NCBI RefSeq assembly: GCF_000004075.3
Contig: NC_026660.2
Location: 25,857,498-25,921,497, forward strand
DNA: 64,000 bases
Direction: 5' to 3'
DNA from: Cucumis sativus
Taxonomy: Eukaryota > Streptophyta > Magnoliopsida > Cucurbitales > Cucurbitaceae
The translations under genes were made by a program, and so were the position numbers. The notes under the pieces are model-generated. The model searched no databases, had not been told where the DNA came from, and was given only the letters and a program-made list of their open reading frames with translations. Shown here piece by piece: positions 25,395-37,133 of this stretch (position 1 is the first letter of the stretch; each line of letters begins with the position of its first letter).

Positions 25395-28300
25395 TTACTG
25401 CTTTTGCCAGGTCTGATATGGATGCTTTCCCCACCGTTTCAATGCATACACACTGCCAGCCGAAGTGAACAAACCAATGGCAGCAAATGCTAATATCACT
25501 GAATTTTCGATGCGCCGGTAATAGCCTCCCTACAGTAATAAGACACAAATATCATCTCTGCAGTTTCTTATTTTACGGAATGAAAGGTCATAATGGACCT
25601 TGAACCAAACATATCAAATCTAATAACATGTAATCTGGATTTCTCTGGTAATTTGTTTTTTTATTTTTTCCATTAGGGTTAGTATAACATGTACGCATTT
25701 TGAAATTGATAAAATAGACCCTCTTCATCTTGACTTTCAAACACGTCAAATATCTCCACTAACTTCATCTACGTTCTCCCTCGTTTTCTTAAATTTTCAC
25801 AACGGCCCTTCATGGTAAAAAAATTAGATTTAGACACGGGAATATATTCTTAGGAAACCTAAGGCCCAGTACTAAATTCTCACAAAACACGCCTAATCCT
25901 TTCCTTAGAAAGTGCAGATCATTTTCAAACAAATAAGTTGCTTTTGAATGATGGAGGCATGCATCAGCTCTTGTCGACACCAATGCAAGCTCCATCACTC
26001 TTAAGAGTTCAATTGAAGGTAAAATTACATACCTGCAACAGGAAAAACAAAATTGCCGCGTTTGCAGGGGCCAGAGACAAGCTAATCATCCCTCCACGTA
26101 ACTTATTTGGCACATACCTATTAGAAAAGGCAAAGAAAAGAAAAGAAAAGAAAAACCAGTGTGCAATCAAAATCTGATGTATGCATATAATTACATTTCT
26201 GCAGATGCTATCATAGAGTAAAACACTTACATAGTCCTTAATTTTGCAAGTGAAGGTAAAATCAAACCTACACAGGCATGAAATATGGAAAATAGCATCA
26301 CTAAAACTCCAAGCTCCTGCATATTATAGACAAATAGATCAAGCAGTGGAAAACCAAGCTCCTTATTTGTCTAAATTCTCAAAAACCTAAAAACCTAAAA
26401 CCATCGAGTCATATTTAACTTGCCTGATAATCAAAAGCAACAATTGACATCACAAGCCCTGATATTGCGAAGCAATATAGTAAACAATCTTCAGTCCGAA
26501 GGGATGATGTTCCACTCATAAGCCATGGAAACAATGAGCTTCCAAGGATTCTTGATCCCAGCAAACATGGATATATCAAACCTAGATGCACTTCCCGCCC
26601 ATCAGCCTAGTTCAAAAATAATAAAGTAAACAAAAAATATGATTATGAATGCCTGTTAACTATATCCAACAGCAGTACCATTTTCAAATTGACACTCTTA
26701 AAAAATTACTAGAACAGTGGTTTGGTTAGTTTAAACGAAGAATCTTAAAATTAGAGGACAAGCAAAAGACTTATCCAGTGGAATACAATTTCAAACATTA
26801 CAAATCTTCTGACAAATTAACTTTGATACTTCAATGATCTTATAATTGCAATCCTCAATAAACATTTAAATATGTACCACTAATGTCGGAGCCCAAAGAA
26901 TCCAAAAGAATGCAACAGAGAAGTGAACAGAAGCTTGGGCCCACGCCAATAACCATATCCTTTTATCTGCAAATTATGACAGTTTATGAATACCGAGAAC
27001 ATCTACTACTTCTTTCACAATTCACAAATTATTTGATGGGAACTGGGAAAACCTTGACAAAAACCCTGGTTCATACTTGAAAAATAAACACCTAAACTTA
27101 TAATGGACCATGAAACCATATAATGAGTTCAGTACAGACTACGTAATGAGATTAAATAATCTGATACGTTAAAGAATCTACCTAAACCTGGTGAAGACAC
27201 TGATAAGCACTTGGTGATCATTTTTACTCTTGAGGACACTATTTGTTCCCTAGGTTTCTCATTAGTTGAGCGCAGAAGAAAACAAGAAAAACTAATTAGA
27301 CGCTGCATTCGGTTCTGAAAAAAAGTTGAAAATGATATTCTAGAAGATTAGTGAGTGTTTAATAAACAGTGAATATAACTAGAGAAGACCCAACCTTGTA
27401 TAAGAATTTATCCAAAATATCCCTGAAAACAATACAAAAGTATTTGATAGTTTCTGCTAGATTGGGATTCGGAAAAACTATTATATTCAAATACACAGAG
27501 ACGTTAATGTGTCAACAGAGCAACACTAATACGTTAAATGAATAATAAAGGGCATAAATAGACTAGCCAGAAAATTCCAATTTCTACCCACTAAAAACAA
27601 ACCTAAATCAAGATGTATATATAAGGAAGCTGCTTACCACTTAAAATATATGCACTGAAAGAAGTTCTATAGTCTTCCAGTTCTATTCTTTGTGATACTT
27701 CTGTCCACCCTTTGATGATAAAAGTTAAACATATCAATGCCAAGAAGACAGCAGCAGTGGAAGAAGAAAACATATTCCTCTTAACATCATCACCAATCAG
27801 ACTGTTCACAAGCATTTGGTTTCCAACCAAAGAGACAGACTCAAATATAGTCATTAGCCAAAAAGTGTCACTTAACATATCTTGCCTTTGACCTTGCTGC
27901 AAGGAGAGAAATTTATGAGAGAAGTTTAAATTAGTGCTTTCTTTCAAACATGACACTCATGAGGTACGTAGGAACTAAAATACAAGTCAACAAGGCCAAC
28001 AATTCAACCAATTAAAAATATGTACTGCAAGCTGGGGACAAAACTAGGTTAAATCAATCTAGTTAAAGAACAGGCTGTTTTGTTTAATTTCAAGAATCTT
28101 AAATTTGAAGTAAAAAATATTACAACCAGAGTCCACTGATTTCGTATTCGAGGGCTGAGAACTCCTTTAAACAAGTATGGCATTGATGAAAATTTATGTG
28201 GTCTACCTTAAATAAATCCAGGTGCAAAGCCATATTAACCAACCTTCTCGTGATGATGCACCATCCATGTTTCGAAACTGAATGAAAATATTGAAGTAGC

Positions 28301-29544
28301 AAGAGATAAGCCTACACTGGCGATAAAGAGACTTGGATGCACAGAAATCCTCTTCCATATGGCAGTAACAAGGTGTATAATGCAAAACGTCATACAGATT
28401 TTCTTTTGACCTCTACAACAACATTAGAATCATCTATCAGAGGAACAGCATCATCTACTGCACTGTATTTACAAATAAATTCTCAGTAGTGAAATTTGAA
28501 AAGGAGCATTGGATTGGAGGAGATTTTCTACTCTCTAGTGAGCATAGGAATCAAGGTGACAACCTAGAAAGTGATGATTACTGAAAAACAACGATGAAAT
28601 TCTTTAGACTGCAGTATCTTTTCCTTTATATTTGTTCCAAAAAATAAAAATAAAACTACATTGTCCGATCCAAATGTTCATAACGAGGAGCTTATAAATT
28701 ATGTGAAATCACTATTTCCTTCACCAAAAAATGTCTGAGTTTCTAACATCGGAATACTGCGTAAACAAAATTCTTCGACACATCAGAGTAGCCGGTATAA
28801 TTCTATGCCTAACTAGAAAAAGAATCCAGCAACATATTTTCATTTCTTGTACATGCTGTCGTATAGACGAAGACGACATTTCAGAATAAGAAGGTAATTG
28901 AGTAAGAATCGAGTTAAAATTACATCAAATCGGATAGAATGCCCAAAAAGGTACCGACGAAGAGAGAAGCTGCATATCCAACACATAGAGACAACACTAT
29001 CTGCTCTCTGCTAACTCCACGATACGTAAACTCAAACTCACCATATACTGACCATAAGCCTTCCATTACTGTAAAAGTAAAGAGGAGAGATTCAAATAAC
29101 CGATAGCCACATCCACACCCCTCAATTGAAGGAGAAGTTTACGTTTACTCAATTCGGCTAGGCAATTAACAAGAAATGCAATTAAAGAAGAGAAAATAGT
29201 CTAGAAAAAGGTCAAATTACAAAAGAGAACATATCGCCAGACAGAGGCTCGTTAGATGAATTCCACAATTCCAAACGATCAGTTTCTTGTCAGTTTTCTT
29301 TACAAAAAAATGTCAAGAGTAATGCATCGAACTTACCTGAGGCAAGAGAATAAAGTAAGAGAAACTTCCGCTGGAAAGTGGAAAAGGCGGATGAAAATCC
29401 ATGTTCGAACGGAGCAGGAGCTCTGGTGGAGCTATTTTTGGAAGCATAAGGTAGAAGAAAGATGGAAAGAAAACAAGAGAGGAAGATGAAGATGAACAAA
29501 TATGGATTTGGTTCCCAAACTGAATTTTCGATGATCACCGCCAT
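25395..29544 (-). CDS. major facilitator, molybdate-anion transporter-like (MFSD5 family)
   Basis: Nine exons on the minus strand: 29337-29544, 28924-29068, 28244-28412, 27638-27896, 26878-26966, 26424-26606, 26231-26316, 26033-26117 and 25395-25529. They join into 452 residues. Hydrophobic segments run through the protein, starting at about residues 14-33, consistent with a polytopic membrane carrier. The segments FEFTYRGVSREQIVLSL, GYAASLFVGTFLGILSDLIG, WMVHHHEK and MYVPNKLRGGMISL match the MFS_5/DUF791 group as I know it. Algal and human members of that group were linked to molybdate uptake; plant substrates are less certain. Intron 6 starts with GC instead of GT (CAG followed by GCAAGT), and the frame is only kept with that donor. 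Exon 1 starts at the first ATG, just before the first membrane span. Confidence 0.9.
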
Positions 29545-30311
29545 TGTTCTAACAGTTAACCTCTCAAAGAAGCCCTAGATCTCTAACCATTTCCGAGAGA
29601 GAATTGTGAGATCGTTAAGGGGAAAAAGCGCGGTGGCAAGCAGCATTGCTCAATTTTCTCTTCAACTGCTTAGAAGCGCGGCGAAGGAAATTTTATTATA
29701 TAGATATATGTTTTTATTTGATTAACTATTGTAGTTGAGAGATATTTTAAAAAATAATAAAATATTAAAAATATTTATAAAATTTATTTAAAAAAATTTC
29801 TTCCAAATAGTTTCATTTTTTTTTTTCTTTCATAATCGTTCTCCATAGTTTAAAGGCATTTTCACGTTACCCATTTTACACTCTTTTTTATAATTTTCAT
29901 ATTATGTACTTTATTTATTACTAATTTTATTATTTAAATCTTATTTAACTTCAACCAGTTTTATTCTACCTAGTTCTACACTCAATTCTTGTGTTACTCC
30001 TAGCTCCTAAAATTTATAAAATATAACATTTTTGTATTTAAAATTTTAAGTTTAGTCTAATTTGATCTTTTAGACTAGTCTTTTGATAGTTGTTAGTTGT
30101 TGTACGGTGTTTCTACCAATATTTCTTTCCATCCAATCATATTGATATTAACCTAATGTAGATGTGAAATAGTTTGTTTTTATTTCTAACGTATAAGTTA
30201 AAATTAAATATTTCAAAATTTGATACCAACATAGAACCATCTTGAAATCTGAGGTAATAAGCAATTGAAGACATTTTCAATTAAACTATAATTTATTCCT
30301 ACACCAAAATT

Positions 30312-30476
30312 TTGTGGTTTGATTGCAAAGTAAACTTTCTATTTGTAAGTAAATAATTTAATTATTTAGTTCCTTCTTTGTTACGGAACAACTCATTCTA
30401 AATTCAATCATTATAAATAATTATTTTATCATTCTAAATTCTTGTGGTTTGATTGCAAAGTAAACTTTCTATTTGG
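30312..30476. repeat. 34-bp direct repeat pair
   Basis: An identical 34-base block (ttgtggtttgattgcaaagt and the next 14 bases) occurs at 30312-30345 and 30443-30476. The intervening AT-rich sequence also contains short repeats of 'attctaaattc'. Confidence 0.85.
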
Positions 30477-30761
30477 GTTGATTTTAAAAATATTGATAAA
30501 AAACAAATAACAAAACCTTAAACTCAGTCCCTATCTTCAAAGAATTATAAAATATTTGTTGGATGGATGGATATTAAATCTTTTAAAGAGCTGTAAATAT
30601 TTAAAATATATATCCTTTCACCCATTGGCATAGTTTGAACTCTCTCAATCCCTTTTCAAGGAATTTGCCTATTCTGTTGATCTGATCGGAAAAAAGCGGC
30701 TCCTAATCCTACTCGGGGTCAACTAACTCCTCATGTCGAAAAATGTGCAACGGTCTGACTT

Positions 30762-30826
30762 ACTGGGACGGAAGGATTCGAACCTCCTCTTATAGCGGCC
30801 TTACCACTGCGCCCCTACTAATATAA
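30762..30826 (-). pseudogene. trnQ: degraded plastid-type trnQ-UUG fragment
   Basis: Read on the minus strand, the sequence has the D-arm portion (ggggcgcagtggtaaggc), then cgctat, then an intact T-arm and acceptor end (ggaggttcgaatccttccgt, then cccag). This closely follows chloroplast tRNA-Gln(UUG) as I remember it, but the anticodon arm is missing, so it cannot be functional. It is probably a nuclear copy of plastid DNA, possibly transferred via the mitochondrion. The flanking 150 bases on the low-coordinate side are less AT-rich than their surroundings and may belong to the same insertion. Confidence 0.6.
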
Positions 30827-31144
30827 TAAAGACTTGATATGAAAGGAGATTTTGAGAAATCTTCTTCTTTCTCGTAAACCCGGTCTTACCGCATACTTTG
30901 TTGATATATTTTTATTAACGATATGATATTTACTCCATTTGCGAATTCTTTTAAAGATGAGTGTTGTATTTGGCATTTTCCAAAAGTTCTCAGACATTTC
31001 TTATCCAAAACTACTGGTAGTTTCTGAACGTATTCTAGAGTGAAAAGAAAGAAATGAATTTCCCTCTCTTCTTTCCCTCTCAAACTTCATATTATTTATG
31101 AGATAGTTGCAAATTTAGCAATTAGATTCAAAATAATTAAGTAT

Positions 31145-31362
31145 ATAGCAACATTTTAAAAAATTTACAAATATAGCAAAATTTGTCCAATTTTATCAAT
31201 GATATAAGTCTAATCACTAATAGACCATTTTGAAAATATTAGTCTAATCACTAATAGACCATTTTGAAAATATTAGTCTAACATTGATAGACTATACGAA
31301 TTCTATCAGCGATAGTCTAACAGTTTTGCTATATTTACAATTTTTTAAAATTTAACTATTGC
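31145..31362. mobile_element. MITE-like AT-rich element with imperfect terminal inverted repeats
   Basis: The left end (31145-31181) and right end (31324-31362) are imperfect inverted repeats of about 38 bases built on 'atagcaa...tttaaaaaatttacaaatatagcaaaa'. Inside, a 34-base unit is directly duplicated (31207-31240 and 31241-31274), followed by 'gatagactat' and 'ctatcagcgatagtc' palindromes. There is no coding capacity. It is probably a non-autonomous DNA element, or a derived copy of the family also seen near 5.2, 11.8, 53.7 and 56.0 kb. Confidence 0.5.
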
Positions 31363-32050
31363 AATTTTCCATTATTTTTATTGACCAAATAAAAGTAACT
31401 TGAGGGACAAACATGAGAAATAGGAATCAGCATAGTTAGCAGTTAAGATATTTCCTTTTTTTTTTTTTTTTGCTGTTGAATATTTTCCATGTTCTATTAA
31501 AATATTTATAAATATGTCGACATATCCATGAATTTGAGGGTTGAAATATACGCAGCTTAAATTTTATCTAAATAAATTTTATAAATTTGGTGAGTTTTAG
31601 ATGACATCTTCTGTTGGTTCAGAACAATTATAAATATATATAAAACATCGCCGCAATTATTGAACGAACAAAAGGCCAATCAAATGATCCGAAGTAACGT
31701 GAGAACCGAAGAGACCTAAGATCAAAAGTTTGTGGTTAAACGTGTAGAAATAAATTAAAACTAACTCTCTACCATTTGGCAACGACTACCTTCCAATCAA
31801 ATTATCCAATGAGACTTGAATTCTCATTTTCAAATATTGAACTGAAAAAGGAAAACAAAATCAAATGATTTAATTTATTTTCAGAAATCAATCCAAACTT
31901 ACAGAGGCAGAGGAATTATTTTTGAATTTACAGCTTCATACCTTGGAAAAACAACTTCAAATTGCTATTTACAAGAACCCCGGATTGTCATGGATAAAAA
32001 TAAACAATGTTATAGCCAGGTTCTCTAAAATGCAAACCATAGGAAAATGG

Positions 32051-34048
32051 CTAAATGGCCAATAAAGAACCAAAGCTTAGAACGACTTTACAAACTGAAT
32101 TTTGACTCCATAGACCTTCCTCATCACTGACTTTCATCCCCTGCAGTTGAAACAAGGCTTTAGTTATTCAGATTTCCTGCAGTTGCAGTTCCAGTAGAAA
32201 ATCGATATACAAACGAAAACCAATTGATATACAAACGAAAACCAATTGATATACAAACGAAAACCAATTGATATTCGATGTAACACGGTTGAAGTTCTTT
32301 CCCCGGTTCGTTAAAGTGGTTTCGTTTCTGAAGCTAGTTTTTCAGACTTGCAAGAATGAGAAGCATTTTGATCACTACTTTCCTGCAATCAGAAGAGTAA
32401 AAGAAACCAAGTTTGAGGTGCAATCAGTAACATTCCGTTTGATAATCATTTGGGGCTAAATGGTGAGCTCGCATTGAAACTAAATACTTACCGAAGTAAT
32501 TTCGGACGTCCAACCAGGAATGTTCTCAGCAACAAGGTGTAAATAGCTTTCCATAGCCATCTCAGGGGTCATGTTCCCCAGCTGCTTCCAGGCATTCCTT
32601 AAAAAGATTGCATCCAATTTAGCAAAGCTAACAATAGCCTAAGATGTCAAGTACAACAAATAGAAACCATTCATTAAATCAGGACTCATCAATTTGTTCT
32701 TAAATCAGTTAAGATTAGACCAAATCCTGATTTAGTTATGTCATTAGTCATTAAAAGCAATGCACATCTAACGAGGACAGTACTCAATTCATGAAACTTG
32801 ACCCGTACATTTTCATCTCAATCTCTCAATCATCATTCTATTCACGAACTTTCAGGTTTTGAAACCAAGAACTCAACAACAATGAAGTCAATGATACAGT
32901 TCATCCAAATTCATGAGCATCAAATATAACATAGTAACCATATTTGGAACCCACCATTTATTTTTCCTTATAATCAACTGTATGCAAATAAAAATTATTT
33001 GTAATTATAGCATAAAATGTCAAAATCTTCAAACTTGACAATTATTTTGAAAGATTTGTATTCTACCTATTAGCTACTTATTCATAACTATTAGACAAAA
33101 GAGAATCATAGAGTTGCAATGTGCGTTATAATATATAGAATTTCCAGAACTTTGAGCAGTTTTGTGGATTCAAAATCTTATTTTCCCGAATTCCAAGAAA
33201 ACAACAGCATTTGAGTTGCAGGAAGATCATGACAGCAGAAGAAACATTGAATCGAAGAGAAATGAAAACGAGAGACAAAAGAGGAGTTGATTTTACCATT
33301 TGGCTCGAGCAGAGATCTTCAAAGCCATTGGCGGCGGTTCTCTGCAAGGCCCCTCCATAGCAATCTTGTAAAGCCCGTTCAGCCGCATCTTCAATTCACC
33401 GCTAAATTTGGGATCTTCGAATTCACGATAATTCACAATCCCTACTGCATCTTCAAATAGTTTCTCCAGTTCAGTTCTTTCAACTCCCTCCCAATCGTCA
33501 TCCTCGACGGCAATCTCCTCCACCGATCGTCCCTCGCTTACTCTACCGGATTCCTTGCTCCGATCACTCTCAAACGCCTCAACTTCATTGCCCTCGCGTA
33601 CGTCTTCTTCCTCATCCCGATTGATTCCAGTTTCCTCACACCTCATCCTAACAGAACTTTCATCGATTAACTTCTCTGCACCTTCTCCTCCGCAATCACC
33701 ACCAGTATTATCAAAGTTACTCTCTACTCTTTCTTCCAAAATCCCCACAGACTCAATCACCTCATCATCACATTCCCTCTCAGTTCCATCTGTAGATTCA
33801 AGTACTCCGGTGAAATTCCCCTGTTTCGGTTCACATTCTACAATCTCATCCTCACCGACAAAATCTTCAACGACAACGCTAGGTTTACCAATCTCCAGAT
33901 TACGAATTCGCGATCCAAATCCGAAGTCAAAACCAAACGGAGCCAATTCTTGATCAGTAGGCCCCCTGGATGAAAGAAACTTACTAACAACAAATGAAAT
34001 AAGAAGAGGAAGACTAATAGTTAGCGCAAGTTCAAGAAAGAAATCCAT
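32051..34048 (-). CDS. ACBP3: acyl-CoA-binding domain protein, ACBP3 type
   Basis: Three exons: 33297-34048, 32492-32597 and 32051-32140, joining into 315 residues. A hydrophobic N-terminus (about residues 3-22) acts as a signal or anchor. A long acidic, Glu-rich linker follows, with the acyl-CoA-binding domain at about residues 193-282. That domain keeps YKIAMEGPC, the lysine-containing RAKWNAWKQLGNM helix and EAM/SYLHLVAE-type helix 4 features. In family knowledge such proteins bind long-chain acyl-CoA esters and phospholipids; Arabidopsis ACBP3 is secretory or extracellular and linked to autophagy and lipid turnover. The domain sits C-terminal, as in class III ACBPs. The last exon adds only 29 residues without a recognised motif. 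Intron 2 contains a 22-base tandem repeat. Confidence 0.9.
32203..32274. repeat. 22-bp tandem repeat in ACBP3 intron 2
   Basis: Three exact copies of gatatacaaacgaaaaccaatt are followed by the start of a fourth. It lies fully inside the intron. Confidence 0.9.
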
Positions 34049-35671
34049 AACTGAACAGAAAGAAATAGAGGAAGAACGGCGGTGAGAGAGGAGATTAGAT
34101 AGAGAGAAAAGAGAAAGAAAGGGGGATCAAGATAAGAGTTGGAGAAAAGAAAAGGGAATTTTGGAAGAACAGAGCAAAGTATATTCGAGTCGGCATCAGC
34201 ATCGAGGGCAGGAATTAGGTGTCGGGCCCATGATGTTGGTAATCATCTGAAAAGCAAGGTGTTGGAATGGAACCCTTACACCAACTGGGAACGATGATCA
34301 CGATCGGATTAGGGCGCTGTGTGTTTGATGATGCGGCGTTTTGCCTTTTGTAATCATTGTCAAAAACGACGAAATCAAGATCATGTTTACAATAATACCA
34401 AAACAATCTAAATAGACTCCTCTCAATTTCTTTTTTTCAATTCCTTTTCAAATTTGGTCAATTTTTTTTAAAGAAATATATAGATCTCTGTGTTAGATAT
34501 TTGATAATGATTTTTTTTTCTTCATTTCTCTATTTTAAGAATCTAGTTATCAAAATTGTTTGATTAAATTTGTTTTTATTTATTGGGTTAGTTGGATAAA
34601 TGACAAAGGAAAAAAATCCTAAAATAATTAAATATAAATCTCAAAAGTTAGTAAAAGACTACAAAATATTCATATACTGCTATCATTTGAGTTCTTTTCG
34701 AATTTATTAAATTAATGGTTATTGTTGATAGTAGATATCACTAATAACTAACTAGGAGACTATCACTCGTATAGTTGTTTTAAATAATTTTGAAATTCAC
34801 ATAAAATAATTTCTCAAATTAAAATATTCTTAGTACAAAAATGCATAACTGTAACTGAAAATATAGATGAGTTTGTTGTTGAGAGTAGATCTCCCATCAT
34901 ATATCTACGTACTTTCATGAATCAAGAGATTAGAAATTGAAACAACTTTTTGCCAAAAAAAAATAATTTAATATTTGAAAATTGAGGATGAAATTTTAAT
35001 ACAGTTGGGGATGAATATGAATCTATGATGGTGTGTAAATCTACAAAAACCAAAATGAAAAGCAACCAACTCCAAACCTATAACTAATTTTTAAAAATAA
35101 TATATTTTGACACAACGAAGTCCATAAAATGTAATATTAAAATATAATAGTGTTTTTGGGGTTTGAGTAGAAGAAGAAGCGCGGCGGAGTCAATAATAAC
35201 AATATTATTATTCAACTATAATATTAAAGAGGATCACGTTCATTGGCCGAACAAATCAACAAGAAAAAACGACAGCGAACCTATAAATGGCCGATTCAAT
35301 GCATTCACCCAAAGACACCCCATAAAACCAACTTTTCTCACGTCTCTCGCTCTTCTAAAACCAAACAAAATCCCCCAAGAAACTTATATAATCAAATTTA
35401 CGTGTCACCGACAAGCATCAATCTTTGGTAAAGGGTCGATTGCTATATTTTTATTTTCTTTCTCAATCTAAGAATGACTTTTTTTAAAAAAATATATATA
35501 TATCAAAATATTTATAAAATATACAAAAAAAAATAATAATTAGGTATGATAGATATAGAAGACAGTAGATAGAAAGTATTATGAAATTTTACTATATTTT
35601 TAAAAATATTTTCAACCGTTTTAATATTTACAATATTTTTCTTTTTTTTTTAGTTTATAATAATGTAAATG

Positions 35672-35735
35672 GTAGGAATCAAACTTATAATTGAATTAAA
35701 TTATGTTCATGTTAGTCAACCGTGAAATTATGAGC
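35672..35735 (-). repeat. tRNA-like stretch, possible SINE head
   Basis: On the minus strand, 'gctcataatttcacggttgac' is followed by 'agtttgattcctacc', resembling the A- and B-box blocks of tRNA-derived SINEs. It is weak, with no intact tRNA fold. Confidence 0.25.
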
Positions 35736-37085
35736 TTTACGTTAAAGTCTGTCTCCATTAATCACTCTATTTATTTTCATGAAATAAATAACCAACCAAA
35801 TATGGATGATTTGTATAACTTGCTTAGGGCACTAACATAATAATGCATTAGAAAACTTTTTGACGTAAACAATTGTTTTAAGTTGAAAATTTAGAGTTGA
35901 AATATATCTTGTGTGTCAATATGAGCTTAGCTCAACTGATACTTGTATGTTCTTGTGATTTTTTTTTATAAAATATGCTACCAAATAAGAATTTAGGGTT
36001 ATTCCGTATGTAAGAGAGTAAGTGAGAACTCAATGCTCAACACTTTGATGGTTCTATTGAGAAAATCTTCCTTCTCCACGGTGGAGAGAAGTTCATCTGT
36101 GTGGTATGTGATGGGAGCCCAGACTTAAAAGGAAGTCTTAAGTTAACTATAACTAAAGTGATGGTTTTATGTAAGGGTTGAAAGGAAAATCTATCAATTA
36201 AATGGCTAACTCTTTTTATACATAATGGTGAGATTTATCTTCATTTGGCACACCAACTCTTACACAATAGGTGAAGTGACAATGAATTGGGTTACCACTT
36301 ACCAGTTTTTGTGCCTCTCTAAACTCTTTACTTGTTATATACTATCATGTTTAGTTGATATATATGTTACCTTGTCTTTAACATTGTTGTATTTTGACTA
36401 TTGTGTATTTCATGTTAGATTCCCTTTAAAATTTAAGTTGAAATGCTTATGTTCATATTTATGTTTTCCCATCCCTAGCGAACCAAATCACTAGGAATCT
36501 ACTTCTTCTATGTAATAAAAAAAAATCAAAATTTAATCTCTCAATTTGAATTAACAAGAGCAATAACAATAATTTTCATACTATGTGATCTAAAAGTAAC
36601 TTGAAGAAAAGACAGTTTTATCTTTTTGTTATATATGGATATAAAATTTTGAACTTTTAAATGCAAAATTATATTAAATAGCACAAAATTGGAAGTCAAA
36701 TTTTTATAAATATTTTTTTAAAATTAAGCTTAAAAGGATATATTATTTAATTTTTAAAGTTATTGAGCTAAAATTATAAATTGAATTATGTATGTAGATG
36801 GAATGGAACCAACCTATAATAGAAAAAGAAAAGAAAAGGAAAACCACTGATGGAAAGGCTTTCATTTATTCTTCTTTGCACGGTTGAAATCGAAGTCCGG
36901 TTTGTAACCCAACCTTTGTGAAAAAAAAAGAAGGAAATTCTGTAAAACCATCTCATTGGTCTGTGACCTTTATGCGGGTGATCCTATCAATATTTACACG
37001 ACCGCTCTAGCTATAAGATGAACAAACCGCTTTGTATCACTTGCGCCTTGCTTCCGAGCGAGCGAGCGAAGGCGATCTCTTCTTC

Positions 37086-37099
37086 GGATTAGGGTTTCA
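37086..37099 (+). promoter_or_regulatory. telo-box-like motif in the leader of the zinc-finger gene
   Basis: The leader contains ttagggtttcag about 45 bases before the ATG. AGGGTTT/AAACCCT telo-boxes are common near the starts of plant translation and housekeeping genes; a role here is inference. Confidence 0.35.
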
Positions 37100-37133
37100 G
37101 ATTAGTAAGGTTCTCTCGGGGTTCCTCGTGAAA

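Larger units (their letters stand above)
29545..32050. other. intergenic region with repeats and an organellar fragment
   Basis: The left end is the promoter and leader of the transporter gene. Further right are a 34-base direct repeat pair (30312 and 30443), a plastid-type trnQ remnant (about 30762-30826) and a MITE-like element with terminal inverted repeats (31145-31362). No protein gene is supported. Confidence 0.55.
34049..37133. other. intergenic between divergent ACBP3 and zinc-finger genes
   Basis: The purine-rich tract right of 34049 is the probable ACBP3 leader and promoter (pyrimidine-rich on its own strand). Further right are AT-rich sequences with gatag motifs near 34.7 and 35.55 kb, and a tRNA-like stretch near 35.7 kb. 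The final 150 bases are the promoter and leader of the small zinc-finger gene. Short frames in between show no domain. Confidence 0.5.

Noticed and set aside
27390..27430. Candidate small exon in the MFS transporter (between exons 4 and 5) with AG and GT borders
   Set aside because: Including it breaks the reading frame, while exon 4 joins exon 5 directly into SDKRIWLLA, as expected for the family.
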